Below are positions 37,401 through 49,603 of a stretch of DNA of 64,000 nt, piece by piece (within the stretch, counting starts at the first letter, position 1; the number at the start of each line of letters is the position of its first letter). The position numbers were made by a program, and so were the translations under genes. The stretch comes from Austropuccinia psidii. Lineage: Eukaryota > Basidiomycota > Pucciniomycetes > Pucciniales > Sphaerophragmiaceae. The notes beneath the pieces were generated by a model. That model did no database searches and was not told the origin of the DNA. It worked only from the letters and a program-made list of their open reading frames with translations. The DNA lies in contig JALGQZ010000004.1 of NCBI GenBank assembly GCA_023105745.1, positions 36,708,937 to 36,772,936 on the forward strand, given 5' to 3'.

Positions 37401-40400
37401 AGGATGATTCAATTATATAAGATAAATTTCTATATATAAATGGCTCAGTTCTGACAGTTTTAGTTAAAAAGCTATTTTATAAACAATATTCCTAAATTTC
37501 TTCATTTCAATAGAATCCTTCAAGTATTTAACGAAATAAATATTTTGTCATTAATCTAAATGTCTATTTATTATAAATCAAAAGAACATCAATTCAATCT
37601 TGAAATTCAAAGAATAAATAACATTCAATGTTAAATAAGTTGATATTGGTAAATAGCTTTTGATAATATAATAAAGGTCCTTGGTAATACATTTTTTGGC
37701 TTCTTCAGTATTAAAATATTATATCAATTGAATAAATTGGTAGTAATAATAATGATAACTTTAATTTTATAGTACCAATTTTTATGAGATCTATGGAATA
37801 TGAAAAATGGATTAAAAGGTGATGGGAATATTTTAAGTGAGTAAAGGGCTCTTTTAATATACTAAATCCATTATGTAAGAATTCTTATCCAAATCAAATA
37901 TATCAAGCCCAAGTTTATGAGATACAAATCCCAATTATTGCTTCCAAATACCCATTTAAGCCATTTTTGAAGCTATATTTTGGTTCAAAAACTTTAAAAA
38001 GCTCTCTATATATTTTCTGTGAGCCCAAAAGGCGAAAATTTTCATTATATTCTGGGTCAAAAATTTAAATATAAATATTAAATTTTAAATAAGGTGGAAA
38101 AGGGCTAATTTCAATAAATAAATTTCATAAATTTTGATCTAAATTATTGGTTCTTTAAATTACATCATCCCAGATATCTAAGATAAGCTTCTTTATAGAT
38201 GAAAATTAGGAATCAATATAATTTCTTTAAGAGAGATTCATTTCTGTATTTTTTTATATTCTACTCCAATGTAAATAGTAGACGGACCATAAGTTCTCAA
38301 TATTTTATCTTTAATTATCTCCTAACTAAATAGCTCATTTGATTTTGAATAGATGAAAATTAAAATCAAAAATATTAAAATGAGTTTACCGTACGAAGTT
38401 TTAAAGTTTATACGATTTAATACTTTTAATTTATTAATTATGAAAGCTTCATGGGGCTCTCAATTTTTTAAATTCCTTTATCTTAGTATTGAATCTTAAA
38501 GAATGACATCTCCGTCATTCTTGGTGATATAAATTTGGTATCGGCGTATTAATTAACAGATTGAATAGAATTCAAGTTCAAGTTTTCTTTGGACCTTTAT
38601 TGGTAAGCTTATTAAAAAGATATAGGGCCTCTAATTTTATATTTTTCATATTTATTTCCCAAAAAAACACATAAACTTCAATATAGAGGCCCTAAATTTA
38701 GGTTCTCAAAGATTTTTAATATATCTCAATTAGAGGCTCAATTAGAAACCCCCAAAAATATATTCATGATAAGAACTTCAAATTTAATATGGGGATTTAT
38801 ATCTTTATGAGCTCCATTTTTCTTTTCATTTGAAAATGAATTTTTTTTATAGCTTTCTTAGTTAATATAAAAGATTTTCAGAAAGGGGTTTATTGTTCAA
38901 AAAGTTATGATATTTAACTTCTGATTAAGTTTTTGATTGATTGATATTTTCTTTTTGATAATTTCTCAGTTTATTTGGATATTCTTCTTGTGTTTTTTTT
39001 GGTATTAAAGGATTAAAATTAATATCTATCAATTTTAATGAATAGAATATTCGGTTAAATTTAGAAAAAAAAATATTTCAAACTTTTAATTTTTATGATA
39101 AGTTATTTTAAAGCCTTAAAAACAAAAAGTAGAAAAACAAAAAAATATTAAATTATTAAGAAAAAAACTAACATAAATTATGTTTTTCTTTTGGAAAACT
39201 ATCAAAAAACAAAAGTGAATAAATTTTCATAAATTCACAAATTAAAGAAATCTCAAAGAAAAAGAATATTTTTTGAATCTATTCAATAAAAATAGGATAA
39301 AATTAGCATAATAATACAAAATTGAGAATTATATTATATCAAATGAGATCTATTTTTTATAAATTTAAAATTTTGGTAATTATATAATATAATTTAGTCA
39401 GCTAGGAAATAGATTTTTTCTATTTATAAATCTGTCAATCATTGAGAATTTTTTCCTTTTAGAAGTCCTGAAAACCTTTTTTTTGGTAGATTAAGCTTTT
39501 TGAATAATAATAAAAGGAAAATATTTTACAAATATAAGATTTATTAGAATATTTAAAGATTTCAATTTTTGAATATATATCAAAATGAAAGAATTTATTA
39601 TATATGAATAATTATGTATTTATTTGTATATATATATTGAATAATAATTGAAAGTAATAGTTTAAACTTATAGTAGATTTCTAAATTATTTATTTTTATA
39701 CTTTTCCAAAGTAGGGGATTCCAATTTTGATTAATAATTGATAAAGTGATGAAAAATTGTAATCAACTCAATTTAATTCCGTTTTTCTCTTTTTAGATCA
39801 ATAAAGAAATCCTCACGTTCAATCAAATCAATTATATAATTTATTATATATATATATTTGGGTTTCAAAAATTACAAATATGGAATTAAAAGTCATTCCC
39901 CTTGAATACCACATTCGATTTGGATAATTTTGAAAGTATAGGACCTCCTGGAGTAAATTTTTATGAGAGATTGGTTGAGTTTCTGAAGCTCATAAGATTT
40001 AAATTCAATTTGAAGCTAGAATATTAATGAGTAACAGTGTGTCTCTTGAACTAACTTACGAAAAGATCATATCTTTGAGATACATAAAGGATGTTTTCTT
40101 GATTAAATAGACTTAAAAGTCTAAATAAAATACAAATTATTCAAAATTATTATCTTTTGAATTTCATAAATTAATATTATTTATCCTTGTTTGAATTTTG
40201 GAAAAAATAAAATAAATAGAAGTGAAAAAAAGGTTTTTTTAAGAAATTAAAATCAATGAAAATTGATTCATTTATTTATAATAAACATCAATTTTTTAGA
40301 AATAATAATCACAAAAAAAATATTTTTAGGGGAATTGATTTAATAAAGAATAATTAATATATTTCAAATTAAATACTGATTTTAATTCTATTTCTTTGAA

Positions 40401-42029
40401 TGATAATACATAAAATTATAAAAATTGTTTCCAAATATTAAAGCTAACCAGGAAATCAAAGAAATGAATATTGATAATTATAAGAAATAAAAATGAAATT
40501 TACTACTCAAAAATATTTAAATTAAAAAATAAAGAATAGTTCATAGAGCATATTAAGATGTTGGACCCATGAGGGATGAATGATCTAAACAAAATGAACA
40601 TACAATTGTTTAATTTTTTAATGATAAGTTGGTGTAAAAAGAATTATTAATTGAAAAAATTGGATATGAAAGCTATAATTACATGAATTTAGATTTCAAA
40701 TAAGCAAATAATACCTATCATATTTTTTGAATGGAGAATAATATTAATAAATGAATAATTAGATGAGCAAAGGTGAAAAAAAAACATCTTTTTAGGGGGA
40801 AAATAAAAAAATTAATTGAGTAATGAAACTTGGTTAAGCGAGGTTTAAGGAAGGTAAATATTAAATTTTGTTCCTTTTTTTAATAAAGAATTGTTTAAAT
40901 TTTATAAATTCCAGGTGGGTGACCTGAATTGAAAAAAAATAGGACATTTTTTCAAGTTAGGATTTTGTTCAAAATCTTGGATTAATTCATAGGAGGATTT
41001 TCTAGCTTCCAAACCTCATTTAGTATATCAAGAATTTAGATTTTTTTTGAATAGAACTAGGGCTTTAAAATTTTTTTTGACCTGTGGTTAAGTCCCATAG
41101 GTTCTCAAAAAAAACTATTATTGCGCCCAGGCCTGTGTCCTGGGACCATCAAAAATATAAGAATTCTGTTCATCAAAAGTTACTTTTTTAAAGTAAGCTT
41201 AATTCTTATTTGTAAAAGATGCAGCTTCACCAGATATCAAAAATACCTTCCACTGGAATCATATTTCCTCATTCATAGATCAAGAATTATTTAATTGCAT
41301 TTTTTTGTAAAACATATTTTTTTCATTTTTTAATTAAATAAAAGACATATTTATTTTGAATTTTATTAAATAATACTATTTTAAATTCAAAATTTTGTTA
41401 CTTTATTTGATAAAGTTTCTTTATATTTCTGATATTTTTACTGAAAATTTGATATTTTTGAAGAAAATTATCTCCAAATAAAGATTTCATTTTAATATAA
41501 AATTTCATTCAAATTTTTTGAGTATTAATTCTATTTTTAACTCTTTTCAATTTTTTATTTTTTATATATTTATTTTTAATGTGTAAAAATAATAATAATC
41601 AATATTTTTAAAATAACTTTTGAGCGATTACAGAATGTACTTTTCACATATTATAAGCCAAAAGCTATCAGAATAGGAAATAATTAACAAAAGTATTTAT
41701 TGTTCATCTTTAACTGATCGAAGGAAGAAATATCAAGATTAAAATTGAATTTAATTTTTATTTTGTGATTATTTTTTCTTCAAGAAAAACTTGATATTTT
41801 CAATTTAAAATTCCAAAGGGTGCTAACTGATATCAAAATTAAATTTCAAAAAAAAGCTTTAAACCTGGTTCATGGTTGGGCTTTGAAAAAAAAAATGAGA
41901 ATTTTTTTTGGATAGTTTTAAATTTGAATCAATTTAATTTGATATTATCTTTTTTTCTGAATTTTTTCAAAAAAAAAAATCAAAAATTATTGGGGAAAAT
42001 TTGATTTTTTTTTCTTCAAAATATTTGAA
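34441..42029. other. Long AT-rich region without recognisable genes
   Basis: Very AT-rich sequence with many homopolymer A and T runs. The largest open frame (34768-35151, +, 127 residues) shows no domain I recognise and is probably chance or relic. Small foldbacks occur at 37225-37286 (AAAAAAAAGGTTTATT against its complement) and 38623-38694 (TAGGGCCTCTA against TAGAGGCCCTA). An isolated GC-rich spot at 41123-41145 (GCGCCCAGGCCTGTGTCCTGGG) can form a short hairpin. No gene is supported. Confidence 0.55.
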
Positions 42030-42886
42030 GTTTTATTTGCAATGCCCAATGCCACTCCAGAATTTCAATTGTCTGCATTTTAACATATGGAATTTCTGAT
42101 TGGAAATCAGAAAGAGACGTCTGATTTGCAATCTGTTATTTCTTATAAGCTCTATATTCATAATGACCATGATTCACAATATACAACAATAAAAAAGCTG
42201 AACACAACTCAAATTCAGGGATCCATGCAAAGATGGAAAAATTGTACTCATTAAGAGGCACAAGAGCATTGTAACCAAATGGAAATAGAGCAACACCTGA
42301 AGTGGAAGAGGAAAATAAATGACAGAGTAAATTCTGAACCTCAATTCCTCAATTAATTCAAAAGGAATATGTCAAATAATCAAAGAACAGGACCTTGCAA
42401 GACACATTTTTTGGACTGAGAACATTACCAAGGTTTCTTTATAATTTATTATGGACCTGAGAAGCAATTATGTCAGTTTGGTTTCATTCCTTGGTCAAGA
42501 TTGTTCAAAAATAACAAGCATTTTCAATTGGAGTATTATAGCTTGAGAAATTAAATGTGAGTGGAATGGAATTGGGAAAACTTACTTATCCACAGAAAGG
42601 AAATGAGGACGGTCCAAAGGCTTTGACTTTAAAGCATAAAGGACCTGGTAGTAATGAGGATTATGTTTCATCCTTTCAAAATGCAAATAATAGGAATGCG
42701 GATGAAAAGAAAGATACTCAAGAAAGTGCTGGGAAGAAGGCTTAAAAATTGAATGTGAATAACCTTTGGACACCGCAAGTGAATAAATGGGATTAAATCA
42801 ACCAAGATTACTCCTTTCACTTGGGATCAACACGTTGTGATTTGAAATTATTGACTAGCATGAATAACAGTATGCAGTGCATTATG
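42030..42886. other. Less AT-rich segment with a small open frame, function unknown
   Basis: Base composition becomes more mixed than in the 7 kb to the left. The open frame 42557-42745 (+, 62 residues) is hydrophilic (MSGMELGKLTYPQKGNEDGP... ending ESAGKKA), unlike the AT-driven frames elsewhere. I do not recognise it. It may be the end of an old gene or transposon. The outer Ty3/gypsy element begins directly downstream. Confidence 0.4.
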
Positions 42887-42891
42887 GGGCC

Positions 42892-44799
42892 TGTGAGCCT
42901 TGAGATATATCTTACATACCCAAAAAGGCCAGAACAATCTTAAAAATAAATTATCAACTATTCATAACTCATAAGTCATGCATATATTCAAAATTCATCT
43001 TTTTTTATTTCAGAAAAGATGAATAACTTTTTATTGAGTAAGTAAATCTATGGATTTAAGGCCAGATTTAGATTTTACACAGGATTTCACATAGGGTAGC
43101 TCCATGGAGTGAATAAGCTGAACTCAACACTTTGAGGTGGTAATATGGAAAATACTTCAATACCACATAAAAGATCCATGAAAATTTTTGGTTTTCTCAA
43201 TTTCACGCCAAAATAATGGGAATGTGAGAAATCTCATGTTACATCTACACTAAGAGTGGTGTTATGCATGCTTGTAGTACTTAATATTATGGTATTTCTA
43301 CATGCACGTTTGGTACACCCATAGTGGATATCTCACTTGGAGCTTAAATTTCTATTTTGACATGAAAAATAGTCAATGGGGACAAAAGACGTCAAAGAGA
43401 GCCAGGGTACCCAGCTTATGAGGAATCTGAGGGGTGGACAGCTCTAAAGCTTTGATCCATGGCTGATCTTGGAAAAATTAGTAAACTAAAACCTTTTGGG
43501 AACTTGGTTACCATGTCACAACTTCAGTAAATCATAAGAAAATAGCAAATAACCTGCTATTTTGACATGCCAAGGAGGGAAAGAGCAACTTAGACTCCTG
43601 TAACCATGTAAATTCTTAATGACTTTCCCTGGATAAACCCCAAAAGAGTAAATAAAATCATTCTTGGACTAGTATCCATTGATTTACCTCATAGCAATCA
43701 GCCATATACTGCTATTTGCAATTCTATGTGGAAATGAGGTAAAAACTTCAAAAATTCATTAAAAATACAATTCTTGATTAATCTTTCTGAACCTTTCAGG
43801 ACCAGTTGAGAACTTTATATCTCATATCAAAATAAAAAATAATTATACTTTTATATGTAAAATTAAAAGTCTTACTTACAGTCCATTTTTGATGATTCCA
43901 CATGAAACACAGAATCTTTCAAAATTTACATAAAATACATTCTGTGATGAAATTTCCAATAAAATTGATAGCTTTGAGAAATTGATAATTACTTTGGAAT
44001 AAAAGAATATTTACAGTTGTTACTACTTTTATTCTTAACCATAAATGGGTTGGTAGTCACATCAAAGCCTCAATTAAGTAATTATGATAATGTTATGTGA
44101 CAACGGATGATGAAATCAATAATCCAAAAAGGTTCATTGTTTTCTCACTCACTGGTTTTTTAGCTTGCTCCATGGCATGCCTTTGTGAGATTTCTTAGAC
44201 TTAAAAGAGGCTTCCTCTTGCTGTTTTTTCCAAATCATCACATTATTCAATTATACCTTTATTGCCAACAAGTAAGTATTAGTTAAAACTATTTCTTAGG
44301 TGTTTTATTCTTTCAGAAATCAATCAAAAAGAAGTGAAATAATAGAAATAAACTATATATTTTTGTAATTTTTTCATCAATCAATTTTGATCCATTAAAT
44401 CCACAATTCTATGTCAAATCTCTCTACTATTATCTTTTAAAAAGCTTCATTGCACTAATAGTGAGTGATTTATCTTAATTATAAAAGTTTCTCTCTAGTA
44501 ACAGTTTTCTTCAAGAGTTATCTTTATAATTATTCTTGTAAAAGATAATTATATATTCAAATAATTTTACTATTTTAATAAAGAAGTTTTTATTATTAAA
44601 TTCTTTTTGTAATTGATTCTTGTAGACATTTACTACTTACTGTTATAGTCACTAGTAGTGTATAACACCCAAAAAGAATAATTCTTTTTATTATTTAATT
44701 GTGGTTATAATAGTTTTTTATTATTATCTTTCATAAGAACAGTCAGAGTACTGTTGATTAATAGTAATATTATCAACAGTTTCATAGACACCTCTTACA
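42892..44799 (+). repeat. 5' LTR of the outer Ty3/gypsy element
   Basis: It starts TGTGAGCCTTGAGATATA and ends CTCTTACA (1908 bp). It is followed by TTTGGGGGCCTGGCC (44800-44814), the probable primer-binding site beginning two bases after the LTR at TGGGGGCC. A splice-donor-like CCAACAAGTAAGTATTAG has its GT at 44272-44273. Confidence 0.92.
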
Positions 44800-45175
44800 T
44801 TTGGGGGCCTGGCCATGTTTTTTGAACCTTGTACCGTTAATTAATATATTTTTAAGTTCTTAAATATATTAATTTAATATTTTTTTCTTCAAATTTGAAG
44901 TTAAAATAATTTTTCTTTTTGAAATTTTTTTCAAAATCTTTTTCATTGAGGAATTTGGTTAAATGTTTTATTGTTTTACGCGTGGCTTTTTCACATCCAA
45001 CAACTTATAAAATTATTCTTTGAGTTACTCTGAATTAATTTTAAATTGAAATCTTGAATTTTAATTTTTTTTCTTTGAAAAAAATATTTTTTTTAATATT
45101 AAAAAAGAAAATAATAAAACCTATAAAAATCTTTAAAAATATTTTAAAAAAGCATAAAAATAATTTTTTCTCTAG

Positions 45176-45648
45176 TGTCTTTGATAAAATAGAGTGCAGC
45201 TGGTAATAAGCTCAGTAAGAGATATATGACTAGTCCAAAATCAGAAGAGAGAATTGAAGTGAAAATTGCTAACAGAGGCACTTTATTAAGAACAGAACAA
45301 GCTAAATTACCACCAAGAGGTGTGTAGTTCTTTCCTTTTATTTCACTTTTTCTCTTGAATTGACGTGAAAATGGTGCATACCAGAAATGGAAGCAACTAT
45401 TCAGTCCAACCACATGGATGTGGACAAGGAAGAGGCAAGACAAAATCCAGAAGTGTCAAATCTTCCTGAAGAAAGACACATATAGAGGATGCCAGAGTTG
45501 CCCCCATTCCCCAAGGTCTGTACCCACAAACTTTGATTTGAATTCTTAATCTGGACTGATTAATGATAATATATTAAGGGCTGAACCACTTTCAAGTGGC
45601 AGCAATAGAAATTTATCAATGGAAATATAAAAATTGGCTCAGAGCAGC
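45176..45648 (+). pseudogene. Outer element: leader exons and gag N-terminus
   Basis: The gag frame opens at 45371 ([20 protein letters not shown]) but stops at about 45467 and suffers a 1-base loss in a C run near 45500. In another frame, 45176-45319 reads SLIK, a stop, then SAAGNKLSKRYMTSPKSEER, and 45385-45515 reads [20 protein letters not shown]. From 45579 it reads [20 protein letters not shown] and continues across the inner insertion. GT...AG intervals at 44272-45175, 45320-45384 and 45516-45578 separate these blocks. See the spliced ORF of the inner copy for the comparison. Confidence 0.7.
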
Positions 45649-47574
45649 TGTAAGATGTGACTATGAAACTGATGATAATATTACTATTAATCAACAGTAC
45701 TATGTCTGTTCTTATGAAATATAATAATAAAAAAATTATTATAACCACAATTAAATAATTATAAAATTATTTCTTTCACATGTTATACACTACTAGTGAT
45801 TATAACAGTGAGCAGTAATTATCTACAAGAATCAATTACAAGAAGAATTTAATAATAAAAACTTCTTTTATTAAAATAATAAAATTATTTTAATATATAA
45901 TTATCTGTTACAAGAATAATTATAAAGATAATTCTTGAAGAAAACTATTACTAGAGAAAAACTTTAAGAATTTAAAGATAAATGACTCACTAATACTCCA
46001 AAGAGCTTATTGATAGATAAAAGTAGAGAAATTTGACGTGGAATTGTGGATTTAAGAGATCAAAAGGATTTATAACAGTATTACAACAATATATAGTTGG
46101 ATTCTATGATTTCACGTCTTTCTGGTTGATTCTGAAAGATTTAAAACACTTAAGAATAGCTGGTAACTAATACTTACTTGTTGGTAATAATGATTTAATA
46201 AATGGATAAGATGATGATACGGAAAAAAACAGCAAGAAGAGGCTTCTTTTAAGTCAACAACAGCTCACAGAGGCGTGCCATGGAGCAAACTGAAAAACCA
46301 GTGAGTGAGAAAACAATAAACCTTTTTGGATTAATGATTGCATCATCTGTTGTCACGTAAGATTATCATAATTACTTAATTGATGCTTTTACGTGACTAC
46401 CAACCCCAATATGGTTAAGAATAAAAAGAGTAACATCTGTAAATCTTCTTTTATTCCAAAATAATCATTGATTTCTCAAAGTTATCAATGTTATTGCCAA
46501 ATTCATCACAGGTTTTAATTACTGTGAATTTTTGAAGATTCAGTGTTTCACGTAGAATGGTCAAAAATGGACTATAAGTAAAACTTTAACTTTTACTAGT
46601 AAAACTGTAATTCTTTTTGTATGTACCATAGATAATACAGTTCTCTATTGGTCCTGAAAGCTTCATAAAGATTAATTAAGAATTGTATTTTTAATGAATT
46701 TTTGAAGTTTTTACCTCATTTCTACGTAGAATTGCAAATATCAGTGTTTCACTGGTTGCTATGAGGTAAATCAATGGATACAAGTCCAAAAAGGGTTTTA
46801 ATTACTCTTTTGGGGTTTATCCATGGAAAGTCATTAAGAATTGACGTGGTTACAGGAGTCCAAGTAGCTCTTTACCTCCTTGGCACGTCAAAATAGCAGG
46901 TTATTTGCTATTTTCTTAAGATTACAGTAGGTGTAACTTGGTAACCAAGTTCCCAAAGAGTTTTAGTTTACCAATTGGGCCAAGATGAGCCATTGATCCA
47001 TGCTCTGGAGCTATCCATGCCTCTGAGGCGTCAGAAGTTGGGTACCCTGGCTCTCTTTGATGTCTTTTGTCCCCCTTGCTTATTTTTCATGTCAAAATAG
47101 AAATTTAAGCTTAAAGTGAGATATCCACTATGGGTGTACCAAACGTCCATGTAAGAATACCATGATATTAAGTGCTCAAAACATGCATAACACTATTCTT
47201 AGTGTATATGTAACATGGGATTTCTCACTTTCCCATTATTTTGGCTTAAAATCAAGAAAAACAAAAATTTTCATGGATCCTTTATGTGGTATTAATGATG
47301 TGGTATTGAAGTATTTTCCATTTTACCACCTCAAATACTTAAATTGAGCTTATTCACTCTATGGGGCTACCCTAGGTGAATTTTTGTGTAGAATCCAAAT
47401 CTGGTCTTAAATCCATGGATTTACTTACTCAATAAAAAGTTATTCATCTTTTCTGAAATTGAAAATGATGAATTTTGGATATATGCATGACTTATGAGTT
47501 ATGCATAATTCAAAATTTCTTTTTAAGATAATCTTGGCCTATTTGGGTATGTAAAATATACCTCAAGGCTCACA
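45649..47574 (-). repeat. 3' LTR of the inner Ty3/gypsy element
   Basis: On + it begins TGTAAGATGTGACTATG and ends AGGCTCACA. It is collinear without net gaps with 54123-56048. It carries several bases that look like CpG decay relative to the other LTR (45780, 47150, 47274). Confidence 0.94.
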
Positions 47575-47714
47575 TTCCCTCCCAATAAAAAATAAAATTG
47601 TACTACCATTTTATTAGTGATAAAAGAATAAGGCCCCAAAGGGGGGTAATGTCCACTGTCCAACCTCTTCACATCACTCAGATCAAGTAATTTAAAGCAC
47701 ATTTATAGACATAT

Positions 47715-47950
47715 TCAGGCTTGTGGCCTTCTTTAATGTCTAAATCTTCTTAAGAGTTTATCTGAGTCAGGTATTTCTGATTCTGCCATCCATTCATCTT
47801 CATGGACTGGATTTCTATATCTGACAAGATATTCTCTTTGATTTTTACCCCTAATTCTCCTTTCTTTGATGACTTTCTTTATCTTTTTGTTTCATTCTGT
47901 TCCACAGGTGGTACAGTTAAAGGAGTTGGGTTTCTTAAAGGAAACAATTC
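47715..47950 (-). pseudogene. pol: Inner element: chromodomain-like Pol tail
   Basis: Past the TAA at 47951-47953, the minus strand continues ELFPLRNPTPLTVPPVEQNE. A probable 1-base deletion near 47890 then shifts the frame, after which it reads REYLVRYRNPVHEDEWMAES, then EIPDSDKLLRRFRH. The pattern YLV+Y+NP....DEW....I.....LL..FR is that of a chromodomain-like module at the end of chromovirus integrases, thought to guide insertion to particular chromatin. The family reading ends at the TGA complement 47715-47717. A TAA (GAA in the relative) interrupts the last residues. Confidence 0.78.
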
Positions 47951-49588
47951 TTAATCAGCCGGTTTATAAGGCTTTATCAAGCTGACTGGAAAGGTGGGGT
48001 GTTTATTTTCCAATTCACCACTCAATTCCACTTGAACTGCATTGGTTCCATGTAAAGCAACAATAACAAAAGGTCCTACATAAGAATCTTTAAGTTTCTT
48101 TGGGCCTTTGATATTATTAAAATTAAAGGTTGAAACTAAAACTAAGTCCCCTACTTTGAAGTCTGGTACTTTATGACTCTTTTCCCACTTCTGTTTTGCA
48201 TAATCAAAAGCATCATCCATACTTTGTTTTGCATGATGTTTCACTTTATCAAGCATTATCTTGAAGATGGAAGCTGTAGGATGAATGTCAATCAAGTCTT
48301 TCCTCAGTGTGTCTGCTGGGAGTCTTGGATTCCATCCTTTTTCTAACATAGCAGGAGTTTGTCCTGTGGAAGAATGGACTGATGTCTTGTATGCCAATTC
48401 TAGTGCAGGTATCAGGGTGCACCAGTCATGGGTAAAGCCATCTGAGTCTTTTAATTCTAATCCATAAGCACAAAATCTCCTGATCATGTCTTCTAAAGTT
48501 TGAATCATCCTCTCTGCTAGCCCATCTGTTTGAGGGTGATATGCTGTAGAGAATGATAACTTAGTCCCAAACAATCTATGAAGATTGGTCCAAAGTGCAG
48601 ATGTGAACTTGGGATCTCTGTCACTTATGATATTCTTAAAAAATCCTGTATGAGAAATAACTCTACTCCATAAAAGAAGAGCTGTATCCATAGCAGTGTC
48701 ATCTTTATGACATGGTAACAATATGGGAGTTTTGCTATATCTGTCTACAATGACTAAACAAGCATTATAACTTTTGTCACCACTTGGGGGAAGTGCTGTG
48801 ACCCAATCCATGTGGACAACTTCCCAAGGGGATTTTGGTTCTTGAATATGGATCATTAATCCAAATTTCTTGCCTGTGCTCCTGTTTGCTTTCTGGCATC
48901 TGTCACAGGTATGGCAATATTCAATGGTTTCTTTCCTCCAAGATGGCCACCATGCACAGTTCTTCACTTTTTCAAGTGTTCTGTCTTCTGACAGGTGTCC
49001 AGAGTAGATACTATCATGACATTCATGAAGAATGGTATTGATAAGTAATCTACTACACAGTGTCATCACACAAGAATGTTTTGTTCTATGGTATATAATA
49101 CCATCAAACAAGTGAAATCTTCCTTCAGAATAGGAATTTTTCCAAACTTCATCAAGTGCATTAACTAAAGATGTATCGTTGCAGTCTTTATCTAATAAAG
49201 AAGTCAAGATATGGCAATTCTTGTCTTGTTTATAAGATTCTCTGACCTCTTCAAAGAATTCAGTCCCAATATCAGTTATGTTAATTCCTTCAATTGGAAT
49301 CTGTGGTTCAGCTTCCAAAGGTACATAAGCTGGGTTATCAGGAGTGTTGGCTAAAGCCCATCTACTAAGTCCATCAGCATTCTTGTGAATGTTTCCTGCT
49401 TTATGAGCTATAGTCATGTTTCCTCTATATTCTTGAATGGCTATTTGCCATCTCAACATATGTCTGTTGGGAGTTTTCATGTTAAGAAGTGATTTCATGG
49501 CATTACAGTCAGTTATCACTTCAAAAACACTGCCATCAAGATAATAGTGTAGTTTCTCAAGTGCCCATACCAAACATAAGCACTCCAT
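47951..49588 (-). CDS. pol: Inner element: RNase H end and integrase
   Basis: This open frame of 545 residues continues the polyprotein of the upstream frame after a single TGA. Residues 1-75 complete RNase H (E2 in MECLCLVW, D27 in VITDCN, D72 in NADGLSR). The integrase zinc-binding module is at about 188-228 (H...H then CHTC). The catalytic triad is complete: D261 in VHMDWV, D323 in IISDRDPKF and E359 in GLAERM, with 35 residues between the second and third, as in active integrases. The C-terminal part (about 470-545) has VGDLVLVST and the strand-rich integrase tail. The ATG at 49588 is an internal methionine, not a natural start. The frame ends at a TAA where the outer copy has AAA (K), so the chromodomain-like tail is cut off. 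Confidence 0.92.
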   Translation of the reverse strand: MECLCLVWALEKLHYYLDGSVFEVITDCNAMKSLLNMKTPNRHMLRWQIAIQEYRGNMTIAHKAGNIHKNADGLSRWALANTPDNPAYVPLEAEPQIPIEGINITDIGTEFFEEVRESYKQDKNCHILTSLLDKDCNDTSLVNALDEVWKNSYSEGRFHLFDGIIYHRTKHSCVMTLCSRLLINTILHECHDSIYSGHLSEDRTLEKVKNCAWWPSWRKETIEYCHTCDRCQKANRSTGKKFGLMIHIQEPKSPWEVVHMDWVTALPPSGDKSYNACLVIVDRYSKTPILLPCHKDDTAMDTALLLWSRVISHTGFFKNIISDRDPKFTSALWTNLHRLFGTKLSFSTAYHPQTDGLAERMIQTLEDMIRRFCAYGLELKDSDGFTHDWCTLIPALELAYKTSVHSSTGQTPAMLEKGWNPRLPADTLRKDLIDIHPTASIFKIMLDKVKHHAKQSMDDAFDYAKQKWEKSHKVPDFKVGDLVLVSTFNFNNIKGPKKLKDSYVGPFVIVALHGTNAVQVELSGELENKHPTFPVSLIKPYKPAD

Positions 49589-49603
49589 TTGGCTTGCACC
49601 ATA

